From a virus: a stretch of 64,000 nucleotides of DNA. The stretch lies in the IMG/VR virus record IMGVR_UViG_3300044630_003511, positions 22,701-86,700 of that record; one strand, 5' to 3'. Numbering within the stretch: the stretch's first letter is position 1; every line of letters begins with the position of its first letter. Positions 9,301 to 16,886 of the stretch are shown here, piece after piece. The notes beneath the pieces were generated by a model. That model ran no database searches. It was not told where the DNA came from and saw only the letters and a list, made by a program, of their open reading frames with translations. Made by a program: the position numbers and the translations under genes.

Positions 9301-11695
9301 GTATAAATCCAGATGCTAAACCATCTTGTAAATCGGTTAGGATAATTGAAGTTAAAATATCATTTTGAGTTGGACCATCCATAAGGAAAACCGTCAACTC
9401 CCCATCAATAGAATCTCTATTAAATGTTGCGTTATAATTCAACTCACCACTACCAGTTGTACCAGCTTTTAATCCTCTAATAAATCCACTACTACTTGCT
9501 TCAGATAATAGATAATATGATGATGTTGGTTGTCCTAATGGTGTTAATGATGATGATAATACTCTTAACTTTGCATCGGAGAATCCAATTTGTGGTAATC
9601 CATTTTTTAATATAATTTCATTTGTACCATCAATACGAATAGCTTGTAGTTCTAAATCGTTATCAGAACTATTCTTTATAAATGTTCCTCTATAAGGTCT
9701 AATTTCAAAGTTTACACCACCCTTACCATCAGCAACTCTTGTAATTACAACTTCATCAGTTACTCCTTCTACTTCTCCAGTAAATCTGATATATTGTACA
9801 GTGATATCATTTCTAGAACCAGTAAAATTAGAAACGTTTAATGTTGGAGTAAGTGTGTTTATATTATTTAATAAACCCGGATATCTTCCACCAATATATT
9901 CAGATGGTAATATATAATCACCAAACTCATCATAGGCACCAGACGTATATGTGATTGAACCAGTTATTACACTTGTTTCAACATTAAATATAATTGTAGT
10001 TGGTGGTAATGGATTAGCAGGTGCAGATGCGGAATCAAACGCAAAATATAATTGATTTGGTGTAATTGTAAGACTCTTATTATAAAGATTCAAATTACCA
10101 CCATCAAATGTTTTTGTTTTTTCTACTGCTACTGGAATGTAATTATTGTTAATATCGTAGAATTCAAAACGATAATCAAATGTTTCTTTTTGTAATGTTT
10201 TTGGTACAGTTTGTACAAATGTTATTTCATCAGGTGAAAATGAAGTTTCTTGCGATGCTTTAAAACTAATATCACTTATATACCAATCACTTCCCTTAAC
10301 TTCAAAATATAATCTAGCATTATCAAAATCATTAGCTATAATATTTTCACTTAAGTTTACTTTTTGTAATACTGAAGTTGATGAATCAATTGTAGTAATT
10401 GTTTGAGATGTAGGTGTTCCATTTAATGAACCACTTAAAAATACTTTAATAAAATCACCAGTTGTATTTTGTGATTTTCTTGCATTTAAATTTAATGTAT
10501 ATTCAACACCTTGTTGGATACTTAAACTTTGAGTTGTATAAAAATACGTTCCCGCATTTGAATTTATTTTGGCCGAATTAAATAAGAAATCTCTATTAAA
10601 TTCAACCGAAACTGCATTTGATGAGGTTAACCAATAATTATCTAACCTAATATCAGTTAAATTACCATAGTATTCTTCAGTAGCAGTTACAGTTTCAATA
10701 TCTCTTAATAATTCATTAGATTCTAATTGTAAATCTTGAACAAATTCATAATCAGTAAGATTTGATTGAGAACGTCTAAATACTTTAACTCTTGCCGCAT
10801 CACCAACGAATGTTTTCATATCGGTGATATTGATTTTTGCAAATGAACCAGTAAGTGCAGTTGCTAAATCAGAAACCCCCTCCAAATAATTGAATGTTAC
10901 TGAGTAGTTTTGATTTGTAAATGATTTTACAATACCATTTTGAGAATATGGTGTAGTTACTATAATTTCAGTATCGCTTACAATATCATCAATTATACTA
11001 CTATAATTTAAGCTATCTACCGTAATAGTTTGACCAACAACAGACCCTGTCCAATTATCACCACTAGCTACATTTAATCTGTATGATGTTGGTAATGTGA
11101 ATCCCGTTAATTTTGCGTTTTCATTTGGTACTAAAGGAACACCATTAACAGTACCTGTCTTAGTTATTGCTAATGAATTATTATTAAAAATTGGTTTATT
11201 TATTTCAGTAATCTCAACTTGAGGTCTACGATAAAATCTAACTCTATCTTCATTGGCAAGGTTTTTATTAACTTGAAAAGTTCTTTCCCATTTAACATTA
11301 TATGCACCCTTCCATTCAGCAGGAATATCTCTTGTTACACCATTGTCAACATATTGATTAAGTTCACCTAATACAGTAACTTTACCTAATCCAATTGGAG
11401 TATCTTCATAAATGTAAACTGCTATTAGTTTGGAAATTCCTTCATAATATTCAGGTATACCATTTCCAGGTTCGTAATAGATAGGGTCACCATTAACATC
11501 TAATATTTCAATTTTGATTTCAGTAGATGGTTGCAAGTATTGCGAACCTTCAATTAGGAATCCATTTTTACCACCTGTAAACGTATCATTAAATTCAGTA
11601 ATTCTGAAATAATCCGAATTTGGGTTATTATCTATTACAAATGTACCAAATGATGATAAATTTTGTTCTGGTGAATATTTTTTAATTCTAGCCAT
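3326..11695 (-). CDS. Giant tail fibre / receptor-binding protein with two tandem Hint domains
   Basis: 2,789 residues. Residues about 1-900 are beta-rich Ig-like stretches. About 930-1300 hold repeated modules of roughly 120-140 residues that share NMTD and short beta motifs. About 1630 and 2020 carry the fibre motifs FGGWIIDPSG and IGDWIIDADSG. Residues 2211-2361 and 2369-2511 are two Hint domains (listed separately). The C-terminus (about 2700-2789, SDGSIIQWGRINSS, FGSPPVVTCASYRSS) resembles the gp53-like or H-lectin-like tip that binds receptors. A late-type element lies upstream and the chaperone gene downstream. As a surface fibre it should set host range. The Hint domains interrupt a beta region after a GGGG stretch and could cleave or splice the chain. 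Confidence 0.85.
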   Translation of the reverse strand: MARIKKYSPEQNLSSFGTFVIDNNPNSDYFRITEFNDTFTGGKNGFLIEGSQYLQPSTEIKIEILDVNGDPIYYEPGNGIPEYYEGISKLIAVYIYEDTPIGLGKVTVLGELNQYVDNGVTRDIPAEWKGAYNVKWERTFQVNKNLANEDRVRFYRRPQVEITEINKPIFNNNSLAITKTGTVNGVPLVPNENAKLTGFTLPTSYRLNVASGDNWTGSVVGQTITVDSLNYSSIIDDIVSDTEIIVTTPYSQNGIVKSFTNQNYSVTFNYLEGVSDLATALTGSFAKINITDMKTFVGDAARVKVFRRSQSNLTDYEFVQDLQLESNELLRDIETVTATEEYYGNLTDIRLDNYWLTSSNAVSVEFNRDFLFNSAKINSNAGTYFYTTQSLSIQQGVEYTLNLNARKSQNTTGDFIKVFLSGSLNGTPTSQTITTIDSSTSVLQKVNLSENIIANDFDNARLYFEVKGSDWYISDISFKASQETSFSPDEITFVQTVPKTLQKETFDYRFEFYDINNNYIPVAVEKTKTFDGGNLNLYNKSLTITPNQLYFAFDSASAPANPLPPTTIIFNVETSVITGSITYTSGAYDEFGDYILPSEYIGGRYPGLLNNINTLTPTLNVSNFTGSRNDITVQYIRFTGEVEGVTDEVVITRVADGKGGVNFEIRPYRGTFIKNSSDNDLELQAIRIDGTNEIILKNGLPQIGFSDAKLRVLSSSLTPLGQPTSSYYLLSEASSSGFIRGLKAGTTGSGELNYNATFNRDSIDGELTVFLMDGPTQNDILTSIILTDLQDGLASGFIPIDTEQFGIKSRTEREFTPNIGRVTGSFYLRGTNEAPISGTLNIFPSMSVDPETIEPYYYMFYVTGTFDRRISVEVTDFDNNIINSGIPGQNGIPFYEAVQTKQLSTKFTYLEDYTSASISIDKTFVSVPDGDPGDDAIVVKINPNPITLNADQRGRVFSYETAATDITITQGFLPLIFTSSKKPGTFTTASIITKGIQYSTFDEIMGDASMSISGFSNMTDLTASVEYKLEIHPFYTASYYTQSFFQQFQKSVDGAAAINIELAPTILALSADENGGVYDYTTTNTTLKVKQGDEYLEFNSQELPGTFTASISVNNITVGLLTASKTETTDNGLNDTMLFVSMSNMTDDSASIDYSILIRPFSITNGIVTGSQYVTRTQSFTKQKEGVNARSVSLAASSLVVNFDGDGVVTSPLDSIFLTATAFNVTASQTYYQYFKDGFAYSTISTDNVFEIGSGDATSPGENATWQVQIRDGNTTSGVIATSEVTITGIKAGADNYQVSLTNPATAVLVETDGSTTLTGTGTQIRAFKGTTELTHVSTYSEETLDLIGNVIGTLGEFSASLYSKPGFITQTNRPTGSPATVAPIQTWANPQDNKAATIVYKVDIENGRATYFLSQSLTTVFEGATGPGVVFRGEWSGSTNYLFDLNQKRRDAVLFDKNGDGTPEMYYATKLPSGPHTYLSNTVSGLYTQSIDTVPSGYTLIGAKQPNTQTDYWEELGEEDFFVAAKIGIFEESFIKNTINVGSPATSYDVNPQITIYGGDSEPYISIGQSIQGYGQKGVYIGVTEDGGPTGTAGTTGLLSIENGDGTRHLRWDGNELNVSGIVSASAGKFGGWIIDPSGIYFPTTFPVGYQYNTEVTASLHNDVYAGLNNLVGFGANRALKGPNPFDGSGSALLTVFGTLTTNHRILSASNSASNSEIGNSKLFLSNGLYADSSSYQIAFHTTSSLQVVSSSLDSYIAWPSGANYLEVRQTGDFPLSYYDFIQELLYDQPESAYPEVPSDLKSHIIKAFDVAVLGIGNVLNFPAMKIYGISEDETRLFLSASNPYGQTIKFNSAASASYYYPNTNGDYTYTQGSLSAGSREFRIISGEGLRLSTSGSTLNQSDKPYLSMGQLSQSFDEVGVFLGFPSGSDDPLFSLRSKDGAYLNYTGDGVNFSGNVQGSTINGSEINGGAINIGIISGSNPIRYNFTVDANGNVNANNAGLSGSINATDGRIGDWIIDADSGNLRDDNSEIIFDPSLPELQFYTGSEKKVIISPSNELTTTTGDVKYFQFTGSGVVYPTPQSVTTNTSNANFVYSSYMVSLPSTGSYNVTAAGALEVALNIPAVSVSIPAGVSHTTSYPSYLPTFNGQFHGGYSSPSVAYAELNLEAVNISTGVVVGRTLLGTAAAVSSYNAGNYYTGEYIEEGGGGTCLVGTSLIEMGDGSFKQIKDIQIGDFIKSLDIDSLTPKYSEENDWTATHISDSEKTIEEVLDIKSYADNEIYNINNGLIECTHSHKHIIKQNGVWCIKTTDKINVGDIFLNSENEEVEITSITINEKTDDVYNIRVSGKHTYYVNGILTHNVKLESFVSVTGDTKIILSSGETILAKDVVEGEKIIAWSWNDKLDNTEVNKFSEFEIAKIKKRKVDKVYKVSAGGKTIRVSDSHGFWLNDNKQIKTVELVAGKSMINIKDGNGIKLVLVDSVEIIKTDEWVYTFSVPGVHNYVSDDIISHNDGTWTYISTNTISGYQNNVSAQTGVTRSMNLTSTGNIRFRYSIRFYGYSGQRANIGSSINSYSFTYQSHTVGPTLANTPTYDTILNVSVPSNFVEIKAGGIQVVSTPDTYVRIPRKPAGSANQEVLKAAGGISYFEKTVGLGVDTSTAINSKGDIIPESDSLYNIGNSSNRFAYTYTDNLIGLGNQHQTNTVASSMSTNNYQKLSDGSIIQWGRINSSANVTFPVTFGSPPVVTCASYRSSNGSNGYNHIYNLTTSGVSLVLDSVDGYWIAIGNLPTG
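4163..4591 (-). other. Hint domain 2 (Ser1 ... His-Asn), residues 2369-2511 of the tail fibre
   Basis: 143 residues. It starts SVTGDTKIILSSGETILAKD (block A, Ser in the nucleophile position), has VSDSHGFWL (block B with its histidine), and ends VYTFSVPGVHNYVSDDIISH plus Asn (blocks F and G). The next residue is Asp, not Cys, Ser or Thr. No homing-endonuclease insertion is present. The size and +1 residue fit a bacterial-intein-like (BIL) domain better than a classical intein. Confidence 0.8.
4613..5065 (-). other. Hint domain 1 (Cys1 ... His-Asn), residues 2211-2361 of the tail fibre
   Basis: 151 residues, preceded by GGGGT. Block A is CLVGTSLIEMGDGSFKQIKD, block B is ECTHSHKHII, and blocks F and G are VYNIRVSGKHTYYVNGILTH plus Asn2361. 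The +1 residue is Val2362. Only seven residues (VKLESFV) separate it from Hint domain 2. Cys1 and the C-terminal His-Asn are intact, so N-terminal thioester formation and Asn cyclisation look possible. Ordinary splicing onto Val is not expected. Confidence 0.82.
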
Positions 11696-11724
11696 TTAAC
11701 TAAGATTTCTTTGTTGTTTCTCTT

Positions 11725-11733
11725 TATAAGTAT
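11725..11733 (-). promoter_or_regulatory. Late-type element ATACTTATA before the tail fibre gene
   Basis: Lies 29 nt upstream of the fibre ATG at 11695, in the divergent gap shared with the plus-strand ribbon-helix-helix gene. Confidence 0.4.
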
Positions 11734-11759
11734 TTGTATTTTTTAAATATACATACTTA

Positions 11760-11789
11760 TTCTAAAGAAAACTAAAGAGTTCTAAAGAA
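11760..11789. promoter_or_regulatory. Putative operator: three in-phase 10-bp repeats
   Basis: TTCTAAAGAA, AACTAAAGAG and TTCTAAAGAA follow each other without gaps. The outer two are identical and exactly 20 bp apart, so they sit on the same face of the helix. Ribbon-helix-helix repressors (MetJ, Arc) bind tandem half-sites like this. The array lies 24 bp upstream of such a gene and between two divergent genes, which suggests autoregulation and perhaps control of the fibre gene. Confidence 0.5.
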
Positions 11790-11812
11790 TGGTTAGTTTA
11801 ATACGATAAATT

Positions 11813-11986
11813 ATGAATAAGAAATATGCTATGTTACAAATTGATGCTGAGGTTCATCAATTGTTAAAAGATTTTTGTAAAGATAAGGGTTATAAAATGA
11901 ATGGGTTGGTTGAGAGTCTAATTAAAGATAAAGTATCCCCATTTAAAACTCAACAACCAACCAATATTTTAAGAACTAGAACTTAA
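11813..11986 (+). CDS. Small ribbon-helix-helix-like DNA-binding protein
   Basis: 57 residues on the strand opposite to its neighbours. YAMLQIDAEVHQLLKDFC then KDKGYKMNGLVESLIKDKV fits the strand-helix-helix plan of Arc/MetJ/CopG repressors: a beta strand with alternating residues, then two helices. The ATG at 11813 is the only sensible start. The 3' end overlaps the convergent nuclease gene by 11 bp. The array of three 10-bp repeats just upstream is a likely binding site. The basic, Thr-rich tail (about 44-57) looks disordered. Confidence 0.65.
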   Translation: MNKKYAMLQIDAEVHQLLKDFCKDKGYKMNGLVESLIKDKVSPFKTQQPTNILRTRT

Positions 11987-14900
11987 CGCTAGAGAACCCA
12001 TTCACTTTTTTAATTTCCATTAAGGAATCTACTACATCTCGCATTGAATCAATATGTGATATAATCATCACAAAGTCAAATTGAGTTTTAAGATAAGCGA
12101 ACAACATATACAATGATGTTAAGTTCTCATTATCTAATGTTCCAAATCCTTCATCCACTACTAAGAAGTTTGGACGAGGCAGGTTACATACGTTGATTAG
12201 AGCGATTCTAATTGCCAATCCTGATATAAACTTCTCCATACCACTACACATCTCTAAACTCCATTTCTGGTCATCATAGACAATATTAGCGTTGATGTTT
12301 TTACCATCCATATCCAATTGAACTCCGAACTCTACAATTTGACCTAAGATATTATTAACCTCACCTTCAATCATAGGAAGTGCCTTTGATATCAATTCAT
12401 ATGATATACCATCCTTACTTAATGCATTTAAATAGTATTCATATAATCCAAATTGTTCTTCTAACTCCTCAACCTCTTTTATTCTCGCCTCAATAGTTTC
12501 CTTTTGATTTGTAAGGGATGATACATCACCATTTAAGTTAAGAAGTAATTTATTCTTTTGCTCTACTAATGTTTTAGAAGATGCTAAATCAGTTCTTACA
12601 ATTTGAATTTCAGTTCTGATTTCTTTGTTCTTTTGGATTTGTTTTTCATTCTCCAAATAATCAGCTATAAGTTGTGTAACTTCCTTAACTTCATTCTCTA
12701 GCTTAACTTCTTGAGTTTCAATTGTTGATAACTTGTTAATAAGTGTTGATAACTCTCGTTCTACCTTAGTTTCATCTGATTTGGTATCACTTAACAACTT
12801 CCAACTTACTTCATAATTCAATAATGAATTTACAGATGATTCTAATTCTAACTTAGTTTCATTATACTGAGATTGCCTTTCCTTAAATTCTTTAATAGAT
12901 TCAACGGCTTCCTTTTTAGCTTCTAAAATAGTTGCTGAGTTTTCCATACAAACATTACAATCTTCATTGTACTTATGGGAATCTAAATGTTCCTTTTTAT
13001 CATATAAAGATTCTAACTTAATATCAATCTTTTCAATTTCGTTTGTAAGGGTTTGTAATTGCTCCCTTTGAGTTTTTAATCTACCAATACCACTTTCTAT
13101 ATCTGCTTCATCAAATCCCTCCAATGCCCCTAATAACCTATCTCTATCGGATTGTAATATAACGATATCAGCTTTAGTTTTAGATTGTTGTTTCAACAAG
13201 TCGATTAAATTATTTCCTAATGTCGATTTTTTATTTTCTAATTCAGTTAATGAATATGTATCCGATTTTAAAGGAACTATTTTTTCGTTGAGAGAAATTA
13301 ATTTTTGATTGTAGGTATCCACACTTCCAGTTGCTTCATTAAGTTGAGCTTCTATCAAACTATACTCTTTGTTCTTACTAATAAGGTTAGTTTCTATATC
13401 AGCTAATCGTTGAGTGAAATCATCCTGCTTAAACTTTCTGATTAGAGAAGCGTTATCCCTATTTTCATCCGATGCTATGGTGTATAACTTATCAAATACA
13501 TCAACTCCCATAAACTGAGCAAGAATCTCTTTACGTTCGGTTTGTGATTTATCAATAAATAGTGCGTTATTACCCTGAAGTGATAATGTAGTTAATACAA
13601 AATCCTCATAACTTCCCATATATTGTTGGATGATGGAATTGGTTTCCCTCCTTTGCTCTCCATTCAAAGAGGTAACCAACCCATCTTCAACTTTCCAAAA
13701 GTCAACATCAACTTTGATGTTTTTTCCTTTATTAATTATTTTTGCTTTCCTTTCAATAAAGTAATTAATCCCATCGATTTGGAAATTAAGTTTACAGTCA
13801 AATTCCGTTTTTCTATTATTAAGAATGTTCTTTGCTAAATACGTTCTACTTGTCTTGTCAAAAATACAAAATGAAATAGCATCAAATAGAGATGATTTAC
13901 CACTAGCATTTGGTGCAAATACACCAACCATTCCCTTAGCGTTATCAAAACGAATTAAGTTGTTTGGTCCATATGAAAACATATTTGAAAACTCAAATGT
14001 CTTTGGTATCCATTGTATATTAGGAATACTTTCCTCATCAACTAATCGAGTATTTAATTCTCTATTAATTTGTTGAATCTTATCAATCGTATCAGCATCA
14101 GCGAAGTATTGTCTTTTTAGATAATCTCTAATCAATTCATTTTGGAATTCAACATCCCTAACATTACCAATAGAAAGTTTATCATCATAATTACCAGTCT
14201 TTTGTTTGGATAATGTATCCATTCTAGTTACTGTAAATTCTTCAACTTTGTATTTCTTTTTGATATCAGTTAATACTCTTTTAATTTTAGATGGGTCAGT
14301 ATTGGAAATACGAACTCTCAAACGAGGTTTTGCCGGCATATCCGTAACCGCTGGTACAACCCCATTAATTACATCTAATGTATAAAACCCATAATCATTT
14401 TCAATATCAAATTCCTCAAATGTTCTTGATTCAACATCCCATAAAAGGTAACCATGCTTATCCAATGATTCTCCGTGGTTTTGTTGGATAAGTGAACCAG
14501 CATATGCAATGGTAGGAATACCCAACGTTTGTCTTTTATGGATATCACCTAACATAACCATATCAAATCCTTCAAACATATCAGTTGTAAATGAATTTGA
14601 TGATACAGTATAACCAATATCAGTTTCTGCATTATTTACAGGCCCGTGAAATAAACAAATTTTATTCTCACCTTCTACCACTTCAGCCTTTGGCCAATTC
14701 TCTTTTTTGTCAAGTATCGAATACACAACAAAAGTAATATTGTTAAAGGGATAGATGCCAGTATCTCTAAGATAGTGAATTCTTTCATTATTTAAGTTTT
14801 CTACGATTGGTGTAAGTACATCCAATCTATAATTATTATTTAAGTTACAGTCGTGATTTCCGGTAATTAAAAATGTTTCTTTTAAATTAGCACATTCGGT

Positions 14901-15107
14901 TAGAAACCAACTAATCTCTCTAACCAATTCCGGACTCATTTCAGTTTTAGCATGGGCAATATCACCAGCCAAATAGATAATAGAATTTTCAATATTATCT
15001 TTTCTAACATTTTCTAAAAACTTATTGAATACATCTCTGTACTCATTATGTCTTTTTAAGTTACGGATATGTAAATCCGCTAAGTGATAGATTTTTTCTA
15101 CTTTCAT
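11976..15107 (-). CDS. Single-chain SbcD-SbcC (Mre11-Rad50-like) nuclease/ATPase fusion
   Basis: 1,043 residues. The N-terminal part (about 1-330) is an Mre11/SbcD/gp47-type phosphoesterase: ADLHIRN, AGDIAH, TGNHDC, CLFHGP, LGDIHKRQ. From about 360 it continues as a Rad50/SbcC/gp46-type ATPase: Walker A FAPNASGKSS (about 396), two long coiled coils, a zinc hook CNVC (about 716), a signature-like SGMEKFISG, and Walker B FLVVDEGFG (about 978). T4 and most bacteria encode these as two proteins. Here they are one chain. It should trim DNA ends for recombination and repair, and may degrade host DNA. Its ATG overlaps the primase stop by 4 bp (ATGA). Confidence 0.88.
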   Translation of the reverse strand: MKVEKIYHLADLHIRNLKRHNEYRDVFNKFLENVRKDNIENSIIYLAGDIAHAKTEMSPELVREISWFLTECANLKETFLITGNHDCNLNNNYRLDVLTPIVENLNNERIHYLRDTGIYPFNNITFVVYSILDKKENWPKAEVVEGENKICLFHGPVNNAETDIGYTVSSNSFTTDMFEGFDMVMLGDIHKRQTLGIPTIAYAGSLIQQNHGESLDKHGYLLWDVESRTFEEFDIENDYGFYTLDVINGVVPAVTDMPAKPRLRVRISNTDPSKIKRVLTDIKKKYKVEEFTVTRMDTLSKQKTGNYDDKLSIGNVRDVEFQNELIRDYLKRQYFADADTIDKIQQINRELNTRLVDEESIPNIQWIPKTFEFSNMFSYGPNNLIRFDNAKGMVGVFAPNASGKSSLFDAISFCIFDKTSRTYLAKNILNNRKTEFDCKLNFQIDGINYFIERKAKIINKGKNIKVDVDFWKVEDGLVTSLNGEQRRETNSIIQQYMGSYEDFVLTTLSLQGNNALFIDKSQTERKEILAQFMGVDVFDKLYTIASDENRDNASLIRKFKQDDFTQRLADIETNLISKNKEYSLIEAQLNEATGSVDTYNQKLISLNEKIVPLKSDTYSLTELENKKSTLGNNLIDLLKQQSKTKADIVILQSDRDRLLGALEGFDEADIESGIGRLKTQREQLQTLTNEIEKIDIKLESLYDKKEHLDSHKYNEDCNVCMENSATILEAKKEAVESIKEFKERQSQYNETKLELESSVNSLLNYEVSWKLLSDTKSDETKVERELSTLINKLSTIETQEVKLENEVKEVTQLIADYLENEKQIQKNKEIRTEIQIVRTDLASSKTLVEQKNKLLLNLNGDVSSLTNQKETIEARIKEVEELEEQFGLYEYYLNALSKDGISYELISKALPMIEGEVNNILGQIVEFGVQLDMDGKNINANIVYDDQKWSLEMCSGMEKFISGLAIRIALINVCNLPRPNFLVVDEGFGTLDNENLTSLYMLFAYLKTQFDFVMIISHIDSMRDVVDSLMEIKKVNGFSSVKF

Positions 15108-16042
15108 AAATTATTAAGTTTGGATAGGATTAAGGAATCCCATTCCGTTATATTTGCGTTTTTAACTAAATCATTAACCTCATCAAATCCCATATCACCA
15201 GCATCTTTACCAATTGGAATAATGTTTTTAACACTTATCCCATTTTTAGTAAAGTATTCAGAATGTTTAACTGAATCACTAACAGCATCCGAATCTAATA
15301 TGATTGTGATTTCCTTAACGCCTCTTTCAAATATTTTCTTCTTTAATGTTTTTGGTAAAAACTTACCTAAGATTGGAATTACATTTCTCTTAACTGAGAA
15401 TGAATCAAATACACCTTCCACCAATGTAATAGGTTCGTTCCAATTGATTTGATTATCAAATACAATTACATCTCTACTAACAGGTGGATTTTTATATTTC
15501 ATTGTAGCATCTTCATAAAACGAACGAGCTACAAAATAATTTAATTCATCATTCTCATTATAAGATGGTACAATTACTCTACCACCATATAATCCATCTT
15601 CACAATACCCCATACCATATTTAAGAATCTCATCTTTAGAAATTCCTCTACGATGTAGATATCCCAACGCTTGGTTGTATGCGATGTTGATTGATTTTGG
15701 TTTGATGTGTAATGGTTTGAATTCTTTTGGAAGTTGTAGTTTAATTACTTCCTCATTCTCATCCGAACTAGTTGGTGTGTAATCACCATAAATGGATATT
15801 ATTTTACCCAACTCATTTCTATCCACATTTAATTTGCGGAGTAATGATTGGATACTACGTCCTTTTGAATCACAAACCCAACAATGCCAATATTGGGTAT
15901 CCAAATTGACTTGTAGTTTCTTTTTGTGGTGATGACAAAATGGACAATGATGGGTTTGTTCGTTGCCCTTCAAAGAAGTACCAACGCCTAAAACACCATC
16001 TAATACATTTATAACAATTAATTTATTTCTAGCGGAGAGCAT
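15104..16042 (-). CDS. DnaG-type DNA primase
   Basis: 312 residues. The N-terminal zinc-binding domain has CPFC at about 33-36 and HCWVC about 20 residues later. The TOPRIM core shows TLVEGVFDSFSV (catalytic Glu, about 205) and ITIILDSDAVSD (metal-binding acidic pair, about 250). No helicase domain is attached, so it is a stand-alone primase like T4 gp61, which makes RNA primers for lagging-strand synthesis. It is co-transcribed with the recombination nuclease that follows and has a host-type promoter 21 bp upstream, consistent with early expression. Confidence 0.85.
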   Translation of the reverse strand: MLSARNKLIVINVLDGVLGVGTSLKGNEQTHHCPFCHHHKKKLQVNLDTQYWHCWVCDSKGRSIQSLLRKLNVDRNELGKIISIYGDYTPTSSDENEEVIKLQLPKEFKPLHIKPKSINIAYNQALGYLHRRGISKDEILKYGMGYCEDGLYGGRVIVPSYNENDELNYFVARSFYEDATMKYKNPPVSRDVIVFDNQINWNEPITLVEGVFDSFSVKRNVIPILGKFLPKTLKKKIFERGVKEITIILDSDAVSDSVKHSEYFTKNGISVKNIIPIGKDAGDMGFDEVNDLVKNANITEWDSLILSKLNNL

Positions 16043-16063
16043 ATATTTAAATTATGGTTTATA

Positions 16064-16095
16064 CAAATATACGAATAATATTTGATATATCCAAA
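16064..16095 (-). promoter_or_regulatory. Bacteroidota-type promoter for the primase-nuclease unit
   Basis: Minus strand: TTTG, 20 bp, TATATTTG. Ends 21 nt before the primase ATG at 16042. Confidence 0.75.
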
Positions 16096-16296
16096 TTAAA
16101 TACCAGAATTCTTTACTTCTCTTAAAAATTCAGCTAATAGTTCTAATTGCTTGATTACATTTGTATCACCATTACGTGCTTGCATTCCCCTAACAATATC
16201 TTGGATTGAAGTTGCTGCTACAATTAGAGCATCATCCTTTGAATTTAAGAATGCTTCCGAAATATTGAATTTTTGTGCTACTTGTGTTAAGTTCAT
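16096..16296 (-). CDS. Small helical protein, unknown function
   Basis: 66 residues, mostly predicted helix (QVAQKFNISEAFLNSKDD, then IQDIVRGMQARNG). No family is recognised. It is preceded by two tandem host-type promoters and followed directly by the primase promoter, so it forms a short unit of its own. Confidence 0.6.
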   Translation of the reverse strand: MNLTQVAQKFNISEAFLNSKDDALIVAATSIQDIVRGMQARNGDTNVIKQLELLAEFLREVKNSGI

Positions 16297-16327
16297 AATA
16301 TGTTCTATTTAATTTATAGTTTATACT

Positions 16328-16359
16328 CAAATATACGAAAAATTTCCCAGTATACCAAA
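16328..16359 (-). promoter_or_regulatory. Bacteroidota-type promoter, proximal copy
   Basis: Minus strand: TTTG, 20 bp, TATATTTG. Lies 31 nt before the ATG at 16296. First of two tandem promoters. Confidence 0.7.
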
Positions 16360-16399
16360 TATTTTTGATAAAATTTTCCACTATAAATTGATTTAAGTA

Positions 16400-16431
16400 C
16401 AAATATAGTGAAAATTTTCCATTATACCAAG
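16400..16431 (-). promoter_or_regulatory. Bacteroidota-type promoter, distal copy
   Basis: Minus strand: CTTG, 20 bp, TATATTTG. It is 72 bp upstream of the proximal copy and shares the flanking GGAAAATTTT stretch, as if duplicated. Its -33 box overlaps the 3' end of the GIY-YIG gene. Confidence 0.65.
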
Positions 16432-16883
16432 TCTTTTCGGTAAAATTTTCCACTAATATTGCCATTTAGGCAATTGTCATCTGAAAGGACATCGTATTTG
16501 AACATCCAATATACCTCATAATAAGATAGTGATTTTTTAGAATTGCAGAATTGGATGATTTCTCGTTTGAACTCATCTTGCTTTCCTTCTTTAACTTGTT
16601 CGTTTATCCACTCATTAGATGAGTAGTATTTTTCCCAATCGGATGTTTTACGAACCTTCTTTTTAAGAGGAGCTCTACCACCCATTCCGGCTGCCTTACG
16701 CTCCCCCTTAATTTTTGCAAGTTCTCTTACTCCGATTTTTACATTACGAACACTTTCAAGTGATTTCTTTCCAATGTAGTATTTGCCGCTTGGGGTGTGT
16801 GTTATCATATAGATAAACCCAACAGCTTCTTCAGAGATTACATCTTCGGTAATCTCTTTATTTTCACATAACCAATTTGACAT
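16422..16883 (-). CDS. GIY-YIG-like putative nuclease
   Basis: 153 residues. GFIYMITHTPSGKYYIGKKS (about 22-41) matches the GIY-YIG core, followed by a basic stretch (LKKKVRKTSDWEKYYSSNEW) and YYEVYWMFKYDVL with a candidate catalytic Glu. This layout recurs in small GIY-YIG proteins of T4-like phages. It could be a stand-alone repair or homing-type endonuclease. No target is visible. Confidence 0.7.
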   Translation of the reverse strand: MSNWLCENKEITEDVISEEAVGFIYMITHTPSGKYYIGKKSLESVRNVKIGVRELAKIKGERKAAGMGGRAPLKKKVRKTSDWEKYYSSNEWINEQVKEGKQDEFKREIIQFCNSKKSLSYYEVYWMFKYDVLSDDNCLNGNISGKFYRKDLV

Positions 16884-16886
16884 AAA

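Noticed and set aside
3326-11695. Homing-endonuclease intein in the fibre
   Set aside because: Both Hint domains are only 143-151 residues with no room for an endonuclease, and the +1 residues are Val and Asp.
16232-16465. 77-residue minus-strand frame
   Set aside because: It is the translation of the two tandem promoters and their duplicated flank; the peptide repeats only because the DNA repeats.
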